Shown: positions 41,997 to 54,785, counted from the first letter of the stretch. The stretch is DNA of 64,000 nt from Dryococelus australis (GCA_029891345.1 CM056993.1:277218016-277282015); one strand, 5' to 3'. Notes: generated by a model not told the origin, from the sequence alone. Translations and numbers: made by a program.

Positions 41997-42412
41997 TAGG
42001 CTGTTCACAGTAAAATGAGCACTTTTGAAATCCCTGCTTAAGATATACTTGTATTCACGTTGTGTATTCATCCGCCTTATATCAAATTAACATTGCTATG
42101 GGCCTCATCACGCGCCAGTCAAATAAAAATCGTGATATTTGTAAGAAAGTAAATACTTAACAAATCTGCTCATTTTTACTCTTCGATGCGCAAAAAGAAT
42201 AACAGAAAGTGAAAAAATTAAATTTAAGTTATCACAAATGGTTGCCTAACACTTTTTATGCATCGTTAAGATATGGAACTACTCTCCATCCATCGTTATC
42301 AACTCTTTCCTGGACGAATGTCTCAGTGCGTCCATTAAACTATAAACATACAGGACAGTGACATTTTTCTAAGAGCCATTTCTAAAGTGCTCACTTTATC
42401 GTGAAATGCCTT
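41997..42412 (-). mobile_element. MITE family 1 copy h (reversed)
   Basis: TA flanks (41995-41996, 42413-42414). Ends TAGGCTGTTCACAGTAAAAT and TATCGTGAAATGCCTT. 416 bp. Confidence 0.88.
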
Positions 42413-44147
42413 TAGTAAAAATTACTTTTTACCCGCCTAAAACAGTATGTCGAGACGATTTTCCCGGCCTTGGACGTTTGTAAACCCTGACCAGCGCCCG
42501 AGATGGTGTGAATCTGCTCCCATCAATGGCAATGACTGGACATGTAACTTAAGTATGGGAAAAAATCCTCTCTTCGTAAGAATAAAAATGGTTATCATAG
42601 CAAACGAAGTTTAAATATCTTGTTTTTCGTTTCAGTTCTTTGTCAGTAACGTAGAAATGAGCGAAAGTTTTATAACATGTGTAAGATTAATAATCAGTTA
42701 CATTTATTGTTGAGCTTACGGGCATTTAGAAAGATCTCGGTTGGAGTGAAACTTGATGTGGGTCAAGATGAAATATAATTTTTTACTGTTTTATGCGCTG
42801 TAGAATTTTTAAGCTCAATAGCAGCAAAGATAAGTTTTTATGCTCATTGGAGAGCATGGTTTAGAGGTATTAAGAAAATCATTGTATTAAGTTTTAATAA
42901 TAATATTTTATATAACTTGTGTAGTTAAGAAACTATAAATTGGTAAAAATGAAAAATTTATGAGATGTGGAATTGATACTCTATATAAAACTTATTGCCC
43001 GGAAAAAAGGTTAACATATGTTCCTTGGCAGGTTAAATAATTATATTTATGCTCAACTTAAGGCTTCACCTTAAAATTTGCTATTTGATATGGATTCCCT
43101 GTGGTTCTCCAAATGAAGAGAACATTGTAATAACATTTCCGGAGTTTGCTTAAATGGAAATTGCCGGTAAAAATGGCTGTCGGCGTTTAATTTTTGCCTG
43201 TGACTATCGAGAAATGAAGCCCTTTTGTCGAGGAGGCGAAAGTGCGGGTGTTTTTGGGGTCACAACTACATAATCAAGATAGGCTTTTTTAAAAAGGCTA
43301 AAACCAAATGCAAACAACCGCCACGCCATGTTTTGAGACACGTGAATTTGACAGTTGTTTTGGAAGTTCTCGAGGCAATGTTGGGGACATAGGCAGTGGC
43401 ATAGGGTGGGTGGTGGGGGGGGGGGGGGGGAGACACACCATTCTTTGCATAAAAAATTTACGTGACCAGTAACGCTGTCCTTATATGCCACATACTTAAT
43501 TACAAAATATTTTCTGTTACCACTGTTTTCTGTTATGTGCCGTGGAATAAAGTGAATACATATGATCAGTAGTGGTCAAAACATAAGTTTACTGTAATAA
43601 AAACTGCAGCTTTGCACAAAAAAATCTTCACAGGCACGTCTTAAACCTTAAACAGCATCTGACTATAAAAATGTAGCTTTAACGAAACACTGCATTATTG
43701 AATATTCAAATGTATGAAAGGAAACACCAGTCTTTCTGCTACGTGTTTCACATTCATTTACTGTTTACCAAATATGTGATAAAAGGAAGTTGATGCTGCA
43801 TAGAATAGCGCAACTGCAGTCAGTGTGTGGAAAGTTGGGGGGGGGGGAGGGGGGAGCATGTCCCACCACCACCAAATATTGGGAGGGAGGGGACATGTCC
43901 CCCTACCCATATCCTACGGGAAAAGGTGCTCACCTCATCTATAGTCTCTGGGAGCAGCCTGTGGGGACGCGTGACCGCACACGCACACGGGCGGCAAATG
44001 TGATCGATCACGTCGTCCCAGTCACTGTGAACCCGGCCCGTTCTCTGAACGCCGTACGTGTGACGCAAGCGACGCCGTTCTTCTCACGTGTGAACGTAGC
44101 GCCTGGCTCGCCACGTAGGTACCGCGCCGGCTGACGACGTACAGCTG
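42413..44147. other. No recognised gene; G-runs at 43.4 and 43.8 kb
   Basis: AT-rich apart from a G16 run (43415-43430) and a G-rich patch near 43836-43853. CTCACCTCATCTATAGTCTC at 43929-43948 is a right end of MITE family 4. The block 43960-44140 is GC/CpG-rich with no recognised protein. Confidence 0.4.
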
Positions 44148-44984
44148 AAGACTGTTCACGATAAAGTGAGCGCTTTTGAAATCCACCGGAAGTCTCTGCT
44201 CCTATAGGCTATTCGCGGTAAAATGAGCCCTTTCAAAAGCCCTGCTTAAGACCTACTTATATGCACGTTGTGTATCATTACACCTTATGTAGAATCAGCA
44301 CTGTCATGCGCCTCATCACTTTAATCGTGCGTCGGTCAAGTTAAGCTATGAAATTTTGTAAGACTAAATATTTTATAAATTGGCTCGTTTATAAACTTTG
44401 ATGCATTAAAAAAACAGAAAGCAAAAGAAACAATTTTAAGTTATCACAAATGGTTACCTAACACATTTTATTTGACGTTAAGATATGGAACCACTTTACA
44501 TCCATCATTACCAACTTTACTGTGCGCGTATCACTCAGTGCACCTGTTAAAATATATGCAGGTAGGAACGGTGACGTTTTTCTAAGGTTGATTTCAAAAG
44601 TCCTCACTTTATCATGAACAGCGTTTACCTGCATTTATTTTAACGGGCGCACTAAGTGACGTGTGCCCAATAAGGTGGTAACGATGGAAGGAAAGTACTT
44701 ACATATATTTACGTCGAATTAAATGTGTTACGTGATTCTTTGTGATAGCTAAAATTATTTATTTCGCTTTCTGTTTGTTTAATGAATCTAAGTGTAAAAA
44801 TCAGCAGATTTGTGAAGTATTTACTTTTGTAATACATTCAGAGTTTCGCTTGACCGACGCACGAATAAAGTGATGAGGCCCATGGCAGTGTTTATTATAC
44901 ATAACGCGGAATAATACACAGCGTCCATACAAGTAGGTCTTAAGCAGGTCTTTCAAAATTGTTCAGGTTACGGTGAACAGCCTA
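44148..44984 (+). mobile_element. MITE family 1 copy i (outer), split by another family 1 copy
   Basis: Left piece 44148-44204 starts AAGACTGTTCACGATAAAG. The right piece resumes at 44628 with CCTGCATTTATTTTAACGGG and ends GGTGAACAGCCTA (44984) before TA. Removing the inserted copy and one TA gives a normal ~414-bp family 1 element. Confidence 0.9.
44205..44625 (-). mobile_element. MITE family 1 copy k, nested inside copy i
   Basis: Flanked by TA (44203-44204, 44626-44627). Ends TAGGCTATTCGCGGTAAAAT and TATCATGAACAGCGTT, opposite orientation to the host copy. 421 bp. Confidence 0.92.
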
Positions 44985-47839
44985 TAAACCACGGTGCAAT
45001 ATTGGTAGCAGAGCGTGGTTTTTAATAATATGTTTGCCATCAGAAATATACAATAATTAAAGCTTGACAAATGTCCGTCATTTTAAATGCATTAATAAAT
45101 AATCAATTTTCTCAATGGGATAGTAATAACCTACATGTCTGGTAAATAAACAATCAAATAGTAGGCCCATAAAATATACCATGAGATTAGCAACAAAAAA
45201 ATCATAATAAGGATACCGACACACAATTTATGTTATTTTACTACCATAATCGCAGACACTATTAAACCACTTAATATAATTATTAATTTATTAATGCCTT
45301 GGAAACGCAGCTGGAAACACGACGCATATTTGACCAACAAACTGATTTGAATAATATTTGACTAATTATTTATTTAATTAGTTATTTAATATCCAGAGAT
45401 AGGCCTAAATCAAATAAATGAAAAGAGTATAAATTGCATTTTCAAAATAAATCCTCTAATTTGCCAAATAAAATTCTAGTTTAAAAAAAATTGCTCAGAA
45501 TTTAGTTCCTTGAGGTAGTAGTACCGGTTGAACTAAAAAATAAAAAATAAATAAAAAATAATAATTAAGGCCCTGAAGTGTACTTCGTACATGGTACCTA
45601 TAAAAGCTAACTTTAAATAACAAAATTCCTTAGTTAATGTTTTACTTATTAATATTTATTTCTTAAGATTGGCAAACTACAAATTAAAAATTCACATTAA
45701 AAATTACTTTACATGAACAACATTAAGACTTGCTTAATATATAGCTAATACATGAAGTAGTGAAGGCGTTACTAATGCATTTAGACATAGTGCGTGGCAG
45801 TTAGCTGATACTTCTCCAGGCTAAGCTGTGAAGCTAGAGATAAAACCTTGCTCCGAACGGCATACACTGAAGCCGGCCAAGTATTTCTCAAACAAGAGTA
45901 GTACATGAAACTTGAAATACGTTTGAATGAAAAGTTCAACATGAAGATTGGATCAAACTTGAATTTGGATAGTTCAATATTTCGATAATTCGATAGTTAT
46001 ATCCTTTGGAACACAGGAACATATCAAATACGGAAAATTAATTAACTATCCCAGAGCCAAAAAAAAAAAAAAAAAAACACGGCACGTACAACCGGAGAAA
46101 AGTACTGATGTTGTATACTCACCACTTTCGGAAGGAAGACATTAAACTGCTTCCGTGTTGAACACAATGTTAAATAAATTAAATTAAAGATACAGCATTT
46201 AAAATCAGAAACTAACTTTGTCCTGCACTAATTTACATGACGTATTACAAAGAGAAAATTACCTGCAGGGAAGCTAAGCTCCGCAGAGATCTCCCTGAGC
46301 ATAGGAGTACTCAACAGGTGCGTCGTGATTCCACGGCGTCAGTGCAAAGAGTCAGGCAAAAACGGTCAGCGGCGGCGTAAGGATACAAACTTGCACGTTA
46401 CACGTGGGCACAGAGGCAACAAAATTTAGTTCGCAGATCGTTCCTAGATAGCACCGATAACGGCCCACAACTACGCACAACTGTTCTGCAGTAAGTAATA
46501 CACTTGCTGCGCATCTGGCAAGTAGTGCGGACAAGGTACAGTACAGAGAAAAGCGACCCATGCTACAGGCATACAAGTGTTGCAGCACACATCCGGTGGC
46601 AATCTGAGCTATCTGCAGTAAGCAAACCGGTTTCCAGCCAGGCTTGGAAGTGAAGTTATCTCTGTACTACTTCCAATGCACGAATGCTTGACTGAAATAA
46701 AATTCTAAAATAATACAAATACCCTAATATTGGAATAAATTGCCATTGGCCTAAACTTTACCAAAACACTGACACAATTAACTAGGCCAAAATATAAAAA
46801 AAATGAAAATTATATAAAGTATGAAAAACAATCTGCCCAAAATTTCATGAAAAATTTAACGCCACAAGATCCCTAACACACCGTGGCATGCTTGTAATCA
46901 ATGTGTTGATGTCATTTTCCACATGAAAGTCCCGTTTCATCTGGGCAGCTCTTATTATGAGATCTGGTAGTGTTTCTGTGGTTTTGTGGACGGTTATAAA
47001 GTGTTGTTTTCATCTTGTCCGAAACATCTTCAATCCAATAGTGTGCTCTCTGTTGATCACAAACGAACTACCTAACTCCTACCGCCCACACTGCCTTATC
47101 TCATAATATACCAAACTTCTTGTGAGGTGTACATTGGCAAATTTACCATATCAGTTTATAGGTATAGTGAGAAAGCACAAATGGTAGTGTTTTTATACCA
47201 TACATCCACAGCATCATCCCTGCATTTGCTTAGGGAATAGTTAGATGCGTATAAAATTTCCCAACCTTGGTTGTAGTGATATTCCAATATTTACTGTCTG
47301 ATGTAAGGTGTTATTTCCATACTTCCGCATAGGTTAAATACTTCCACTACAACTTAGAAAGTTTGCTAGAATGTTTTAAACGGTGTAAATCTGCAGCTAT
47401 ATAGGTATAAGAGCCACTGGATTTGAGCCGAAATACAATATGACTACAGAGTATTACTATTGACGTACAGAAACAAAGCGGTGCGGCACAGTATTTTTGG
47501 TTCCTGCGTCATCAGCAATTTATAGCTGACATGCCTTCACTACATCAGTAGAGCGTGCACTCGTAATAAACAAATAGTACCAGTGTTGGGCTCTAATAAC
47601 ATGTTAACAGTATATTCTGATAACATTAATTTCGTTTTTGTCTCTTAACTCAGCTCAACAGCGTTCGCGTTTCGTCAGACTAGTAGTGAAATTTTCATTC
47701 AGTTCGCAATACGACGTTCGCCCACAAGACGGCGATCCAGATCGCACAAACTTGGCTTGTTTCGTCTTTGAACATTAATAACATCCTTCGTTTCAGCAAA
47801 TACTTGTACTTGCCAAAGAAGTGGGAGTAATGCTTAGTA
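44985..47839. other. AT-rich, no recognised gene
   Basis: The stretch 46.26-46.68 kb is GC-richer and may be part of an old LTR (TGTTAG start on the minus strand near 46877) but no matching end or target duplication was found. ORF 46352-46588 on the minus strand has no domain. Confidence 0.35.
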
Positions 47840-48260
47840 AAGGCTGTTCACGATTAAGTGAGCACTTTCGAAATCAACCCTAGAAAAAAGTCACTGCTCC
47901 TTCCTTCACATATTTTAACGGGCGCACTGAGTGACATTTGCCCACTAAAGTTGGTAACGATGGAGGGGAAAGTAGTTCCATTTCTTAGCGTCGAATAAAA
48001 AGTGTTAGGTTACCATTTGTGATAGCTTAAATTATTTCTATAGCTCTCTGTTTTTTTTAGTGCATCGAAGTGTAAAAATTAGCAGATTTTTAAAATATTT
48101 ACCTTTCTAATAATTTTACAGTTTTACTTGACCGACGCATGGAGAAAGCGATGAGGCCCATGGCAATGATAATTTTACATAGGGCGAAGAACACACAACG
48201 TGCATACAAGTAGTCTTAAGTAGGGCTTTCTAAAGTGCTCGTTTCACCGTGAACAGCCTA
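47840..48260 (+). mobile_element. MITE family 1 copy j
   Basis: TA flanks (47838-47839, 48261-48262). Ends AAGGCTGTTCACGATTAAG and ACCGTGAACAGCCTA. 421 bp, well preserved. Confidence 0.92.
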
Positions 48261-48690
48261 TAATAACAAGTGTTACACTCATGCATCAAGAGCTCCATCG
48301 CCACTAAGAACAATGCTCTGAACTGGCGTGCAGTGTTCGTCGTGCTTAGTGGACTTGTGGGGCTTTAAGCGGTGCCGCTAAAGTTTTATTATTGGAAAGT
48401 CTGTGGCAAGGTATAATGTAAGGCCCTTTTTTATTTTGTATGTGTGAGATGCGTATATTTTGAGAGACTCACGTTGAATAGGCTTTTTTTATAGCTATTC
48501 TGGAGTGCTCTGGAATGGTGTTTTTAATGTACGTGGTGTGACGTGTACAGTATGTTCTTTTCGTAGGTCAGCACAGTGAGCGCACGTTTAATAATGTCGT
48601 GGAAAATCGTGTATTTCAAACACCCTGCAACGCTGTTCACGATACCAGATAAGCGGCCCCTTTAAAGATGCTGCTAGACAAGAAGAAAAC

Positions 48691-49074
48691 ATAGACTAAA
48701 GATGAGGTAGACCGATCTCGCTGGTTCCACACAACCAATCTTCGTGTCCTAACATTGAACTGCTTTTCTGCCAACACGTCCAGCTCAAATTGCGTTGTTT
48801 GGATTTTAGGTTAGAAAACTGATTTGTAAACAAATGATTTGAGATGAATGTATACTTCCTCTGGCCAATTTATAATGCAGTTTGATTAAAGCCAAATTGG
48901 TAAAAATATTTTATTCATAATAAAGTGCTTGTCATTTAAAAATGAACATATAAGCAAACACTTTCATCACTGTTGACCATATGACTTTTTGACATTTGTG
49001 TTCCTTTGGGGTAGGTGAATGTTGGGTAAATGCGCAGAAGACGAATAAGCGTTCTATCACATTTTTACTCTATG
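48691..49074 (+). mobile_element. MITE family 4, copy 2
   Basis: Left end ATAGACTAAAGATGAGGTAG identical to copy 1; right end degenerate (TCTATCACATTTTTACTCTA). Interior CCTTTGGGGTAGGTGAATGT matches copy 1. 384 bp. Confidence 0.85.
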
Positions 49075-49164
49075 GAAGAAAGGGAGTGGTCTCAATATTC
49101 TTGTGCTGGAGTTGGCGATCCTATCCCGGCAGCTCCAGGTGTGCCGGTACAACCAAGCGCATGA

Positions 49165-49428
49165 CGCTAGGCCACTCATTGGATAAATATGCAGAGACAA
49201 AATGGCGTGGCTGTTCCTTTGATCTGGGCGTGTCCATCCGCCGACTGGCTGTGCAAGGCTCTGGGAACGGACCTTGTGTCCGATTGGCTGTGAAAGGTAC
49301 CCTATTGGCTAGTGAGTTAGATTAGCAGGCGCTTATTGGCGAACGGCGTTCCTACATGTTTGCTGTCGTACGCGGCTGGAGGTCACGGTATAAGCGGCGG
49401 TTACACCTCCGTATACCTGCATTCTCTG
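49165..49428 (+). repeat. CCAAT-box repeat block, copy 4
   Basis: Four ATTGG boxes (CTCATTGGAT, CCGATTGGCTG, CCTATTGGCTAG, CTTATTGGCG), then GGCGAACGGCGTTCCTACAT shared with copy 2. A family 2 MITE lies immediately to the right. Confidence 0.65.
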
Positions 49429-49434
49429 TGGCTA

Positions 49435-49671
49435 TAGGCTGTTCACGGTAAAGTGAGCACTTTTCAAGGCTCTTCTAAATTTTTCTTTTCATCCAATTGC
49501 CATCTTCCTGCTGCTGTTTAATATAAGCATTGCAATGTGACCAATATACGCAGTGTATACATTTCACCACCATCAAAATTTAATATCTGAGGCTGCAATA
49601 AGATATATTTATTAGTGGTTAATGCCTGTTGGGACGGCCTTAAAACTGCTCACTTTATCGTGAACGGCCTA
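49435..49671 (+). mobile_element. MITE family 2 copy d
   Basis: TA flanks (49433-49434, 49672-49673). Ends TAGGCTGTTCACGGTAAAG and ATCGTGAACGGCCTA. 237 bp. Confidence 0.88.
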
Positions 49672-49737
49672 TAGGAACTAACACATCGCGAGTCACCACC
49701 GGCCACGGCAGATACTGGGATTGGTAGGAGCGCGGGA

Positions 49738-50460
49738 GAGAAGTACGCATTGAGGAGAATGTTTTGTTGAATCAAACAAGATATGTTTGGTGCAACCAAA
49801 TTATTTGTTTGTATAGGTGCAATTAAATATTTTGTTGCTGAAACCAAATTATTTTTTTCTTCTCATTTGGTTGCCCCAAACAGTAAGATTTGGTTTGTGC
49901 AATTAAATATTTGTTTGGCTACACGTGAATTAAACTGTTTGGGCAGATATAAAAAATTTTACAATTCGACCGTAATGTGACAAACGCTAAAACCGGAAAG
50001 CTTTTAAAAAAATATACTGCAAATTTTGGGCAACGTGTCCAAACAAATATTTCAAGTTTTACAGCTTTACTTGTCAGTTTCTTGTTGCATTGTTTTATTA
50101 ATGTGTTTATACGATTGTTAGTCATCAATAGATGCAATAGCAAACACGGTTACTTCCTGATTGACACAAAAAATACAAACAAACTCTCGAGCTATATTTA
50201 CGAACGAAGGCAGTCAACACAGTGGCCAAACAAATATATACTGTTGATTCAACAAAATATTTAGTTGACAGTCTAATTTTTTTTGGCCCAACACAGAGAT
50301 TTTGTTTCTTCAAACATATGTTTTGTTAGAAAAACAAAAGTAATTTTGTTGCTTTTCACATTTTGTTTGCTCAATAATATATTTTGTTAGGGCAACTAAA
50401 TATATATTTGGCCCTATACAAATAAATATTTTGTTATATTTTTTCTCAGTGCGGAAGGGA
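49738..50460 (+). mobile_element. DNA-transposon-like element with long subterminal repeat arrays
   Basis: Inverted ends CGCATTGAGGAGAAT and, reversed, CGCACTGAGAAAAAAT. Between them two arrays (about 49755-49945 and 50225-50440) are made of degenerate ~20-30-bp units around AAATATTTTGTT and CCAAAC. The middle 270 bp lacks the units. Overlapping ORFs on both strands (49783-50313) are by-products. Confidence 0.6.
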
Positions 50461-51170
50461 GATTCGGCCAATGACATATCTCACCCGCTTTACTATAGAT
50501 AGTAATGAACTGGCGCACGAACTTTTGTTTTCTTTCGCTGTTCACGAATTTCGTACCACGAGGACTTCTCAATGGCAGCAAACACAAATTCCTTCGTTAC
50601 CGCTGTAGCTGCGCTGTACTCGAGACGAATATTGACGGTGCAACGCAGAAAGAAAATATTTTCATTAGCAATTACAAGAACTACTTGGCTGATGCTTCCT
50701 TAGGCCAAATTTTGTTGCTGGTAAAAAAAAAATAAAGATTGAGGTGCACAATAACATGTAGATTTATACGAATGAAAGCCATTTAGTGCTCACAAACGTA
50801 TCTGTTTAGTCAGAAGATATTTAGTTGGCTGCAATAGCATTAGTGTCGTTCTGAGCTAATAACAATTCTGTGAGCGCAAAATTAATTAATTATATTCTGC
50901 GCATGCGCGCCGGCATATTGCAAGTGACCATAGTTTGGCTTGGCCACGACAACACATTTGTCCGTATTCGTCTTCTTGCATCAGATTACGAACGAATTCA
51001 TGAAAGATATTGTGAAGAATTTGGGGACGGATAACATGATCACTTCATTCCACGTAAGTAAATGTCACACACAAATGATTTCAGGTAATATTATTTCCTT
51101 GTAGTGAAGTGTTCTTTCCTTGGCGTGTGTGTCACTTGTTACATTTGTGATACGCGCAATTGGAAACGCA
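50461..51170. other. No recognised gene
   Basis: ORF 50505-50735 has no recognisable domain. Nothing else. Confidence 0.35.
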
Positions 51171-51260
51171 GCGCGAGGTGGCGCAGTGCGTGGTAACGCG
51201 CATTGAACTCGTATTTGAGAAGATCAGGGTTCGGTTCTTAGTCCGGCCGTTGTGGTTTTT
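51171..51260 (+). mobile_element. tRNA-like SINE head (GGTGGCGCAGTG type)
   Basis: A-box-like GTGGCGCAGTGCG (51179-51190) and B-box-like GGTTCGGTTC (51228-51237), start distance about 48 bp, followed by a T-rich stretch. Heads of this type are common in insect tRNA-derived SINEs. It is not close enough to a cloverleaf to be called a tRNA gene. Confidence 0.55.
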
Positions 51261-51701
51261 ATTTTGAATGGCTGTTTGAAATCACTCCAGGCAATTCTTG
51301 AAAGACCATTGCTGATTCCTTCGTCGAGCCTGCAGCAAAACACTGCTGTGAGCCTTTCTTATACCAGTATATGCAGGTAGCATCGTAAGCTGCGACTAGC
51401 GAACATATTATTGCCTTACCAGCGCACTGACATAGGACTTTTGCATTTGCAGTCGCCAATAAATTCAAAGTCGCAAATCAACAGTGGGAAAAAGTGTTTC
51501 TTTACATTTTATTTTTCAACATAATTTTTTATGTTAATGAAACAGTTTCACTTTCAGAAACTGTCTTCTTACCTAAAATGCTACCAGCGTTGTTTTTTAT
51601 AGTGGTTTTGGCAGAAAAGCGAATCCAATGCTGGAACACAGAGAACGTCTACTGCGTAGCTCGCATGAGCACTCTACTCCATATTTCCTCTATAGGCTTA
51701 A

Positions 51702-52059
51702 GGCCATTGGTGCATGAAAGCAGTATATTGATATATGTTTTGTCATAACTTGTTTCACAGGAAATTTTTCGAAATTTTTGGCTCGACAAGACGTAAATAA
51801 CAACTTTTAGGACCTTCTTACATCGTTACAAATTCACTATGCTTGTTATTCTCGGAGCACTGATTGCAGAAAAGAAAATAAAAATTCTTTATTTTCTTCC
51901 ATCAGTGCTCCGAGAATAACGACGGCAGTGATTATCTGACAACGTAAGTAGGTGCTAAAAGTTATTTACGTCTTGTTGAGCCAAAATTTTCATCAAACCC
52001 TTTGGAAAACAAGTTGTGATAAAAATTATATAAATATACTGTTTTATGCACCAATGGCC
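51702..52059 (+). mobile_element. TTAA MITE family B, copy 2 (foldback)
   Basis: Exact TTAA flanks (51698-51701, 52060-52063). Ends GGCCATTGGTGCATGAAAG and, reversed, GGCCATTGGTGCATAAAA. Long internal inverted arms (ATTCTCGGAGCACTGAT and its inverse). 358 bp. Confidence 0.9.
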
Positions 52060-52069
52060 TTAACTATAA

Positions 52070-52488
52070 AGGCCGTTACACAATTTAAAACTCTAACTTT
52101 GACTGCTCTAATGTGTCAAGCTCCATAGAAAAATCTACCTAAAGCAAGCCTAAAGTCAAATATTAAAGTCAAGCACTCTTGACTTTATGATTTCTAAAGT
52201 TGAAATTTACAGTCAAAGTCAAGCAGACATTTGGGCGCGAATCAACTCAGAGACTAATGAAAAGAAGTATATTAATTTTATGTATTATTTTTAATAAATA
52301 GGCATATAAAATACACGCATTTTGGTATATTAATGATTACCCTGATAGTATTTACTTTTTTACGAAGATTCTAATAACTTTTTTCGTTACATGAACTTTG
52401 ACTTTACGTTAGTAATGTGTAGTGGCGATTTAATAAAATGAGCGAAACGTAAAGTCAAATGTTAAACGTTTTAACTGTGCAAATGCCG
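52070..52488 (+). mobile_element. Harbinger-type MITE H3 (TAA flanked)
   Basis: TAA at 52067-52069 and 52489-52491. Inverted ends AGGCCGTTACACAATTTAAA and, reversed, CGGCATTTGCACAGTTAAAA. Internal AAAGTCAA words recur in both orientations. 419 bp. It lies 6 bp right of the TTAA MITE. Confidence 0.7.
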
Positions 52489-52721
52489 TAAGGGCGATTC
52501 AGTGGCGAGTCCAAAGTGTTATTTCGTAGCTTAATGCTGCCCGTTTTCCCAGCCATTCTGCCCAAGTAGTAGTTCAACAGTCTGTCACTGTCGCCGCCTT
52601 TTGTGCTTGGTGCTACAGCTACAGATATGGCAGTTGTACAGAAACACAGCTGTAACGTCACGTCTCTCCCCTCAGACATCACACAGGTTTGACCCGCCCC
52701 CATTATTCGTCCATTGTTACT

Positions 52722-53114
52722 CTAGGCGTAGAGGGGAAATGGGGCAGAGTGCACGTCCCAGGTGCGCCGTCGCCACTCCGTGGCCTGACATTGGACTGCT
52801 TTTCTCCCAATACTGTTATCGTAAACTAATAAAATAGGAATTGAGGTTAGAATACTGCTTATGTAAACAATAGTGTTTGGAGATGTTTGTATACTTCTTC
52901 TAACCAATTTTATTGCAATTTGATTGAATTCAAATTTGTAAAATTATTTTATTCATATAAAAGAGCTCGTCCTTTGGGAATTAAGATTTTAAAAAACACG
53001 TTCATCACTGTTAGTTTTGATCACCTGAGTTTGACGGTTCTATTGGTATGGGATAGGTCAATGTTGAATACATGCGGAGAAGACGACAGCCTGTCTATTT
53101 CATCTTTAAGTCTA
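52722..53114 (+). mobile_element. MITE family 4, copy 3 (diverged ends)
   Basis: Interior matches copies 1 and 2 (GACATTGGACTGCTTTTCT, GTCAATGTTGAATACATGCG, AGAAGACGA). Right end CTATTTCATCTTTAAGTCTA; left end poorly preserved. Confidence 0.7.
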
Positions 53115-54785
53115 CGACTCTATGAGAATGAGAATGAGAAGTCAACTCGACAGCTATCACAAGCCATAGGTAGGGTCGCGTGTTTTTCGCGAAAAGATTT
53201 CAGGACAAGCTGTGTTCCAACGCACTTTAGATGAGGACCACCATTTTTTATTTTCATTTGAATTGTTACGCGTCTTATCTGTCCGCCCGCGAATCATGGA
53301 AGGTCGGTATCGGAGAAACTTAATTCTGATTAACTCTCTCGTACAAAAAACGGTCTTCACACAAATGCAAGCGGCCAATAGTCAAATGAAGACTGCAAAT
53401 GTGCACGTAGGTTATTGAAGTCTAGCCTCCGTGTCAATATTTTCGCGAAAAAACAAGTGGGATATACTTCCTGCAGTTAAAAGTCATGTATTTTGCATTC
53501 TGTCAAACCAGGTCAGGTTAAGTATCCTCCTAAATATTTTGATATATAATACATTTACAATACATTGAAGTATAAAAAATTGTGAAATTCAACTTTAGCA
53601 GGAAAAAGTTTTTACTTTTTAAAGTAGCCATTTTTAGGCCCATGCCAAAGAAAAAATATCTAGGTATTGCTTCAGAGAAATGGCATGTGAAATAAGTTTA
53701 AGAATTTTAAGTACCCTCGTACGAATTACTAGTGAAAATAAGGAAGAAATAAATCATTAAATAAATTGACAACACTACATGACGAAGTAGCTATATCAGA
53801 TTGTCTACTTCACATCTTGCAGTTGTTTGGTATCCAACGTAGTGCCCGAGCTAAGGTTGTTAAAGTAGTAAACTAATGAAATTAAATCAAATTACTCGAG
53901 GAATACGTTGAAGATAAAATAAACGTTAGTATAATTGCTAACAAAAAAACAATTGAATGATCCTTAAACGCAGAACGCTATAGTAATAACACGACACTTT
54001 AACAATTATCTAGCAGCGACAGATTAACAGCTGTTAGAATAGTAGATGTTTAACAAACATTCCATCTGCAGGACTCTCATATCGTGCGAGTAAAATCTTG
54101 TAGGGCAGAATTTTTGTAACACAATATTTCATATACATTTGGATCCAGAATTCGCGATAGGTGCCACATGTGCTATTTTTATTTTCATTGGCCAAATGGC
54201 TTGTATCAATGCGTCAATAAGGAAGTAGTTTGAAATTGTTACAAATGTAAATGTGTAGGTATTTTTGCATATTCTATTTCTAATATCGACTGAAAAAAAT
54301 AACTGAGTGGTTACAGATTAATAATAACGCCTTTAAAACTTATTCTAACTCCTGACAACGCGACTGTGAATATGCCGGTCACTGTTCACGTAGAATTGTG
54401 TGCATTTAAAGGCGAGTTTATTTAACAGCGTTATCTATATTAGCTCTGAATCAACTACAGCGTTTGTTTCCGTCCCACAGCACGCGCCCTTACACATAGC
54501 TTCAAGACTGGCTAATTGCGGGCGCGTTTTGTAGTCGAACTGCTCTTTACTCATCATGTTCCGCCTTGAGAAATTTGACGCGCAGGCTTTTGTTATCTGC
54601 CGTTGTGACGTCACCAAAGCCACGGGAACTTTACGGGAAATGTGCGGTTCAGCTTCCATCTACTTCCGCCTCGAGACGCAAACGCACGCCTTTGCTTTTT
54701 ATCGCCGCCGTATTTCCCTTTCTCCAGGGCGGAAACCAGTCGGCAGACTTGAAATCGTTCAACTTAGGCGTTGTCAGTCTCACTA
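53115..54785. other. No recognised gene
   Basis: AT-rich, then GC-richer at 54.43-54.78 kb with open frames (54556-54864) of no recognised family. Confidence 0.4.
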
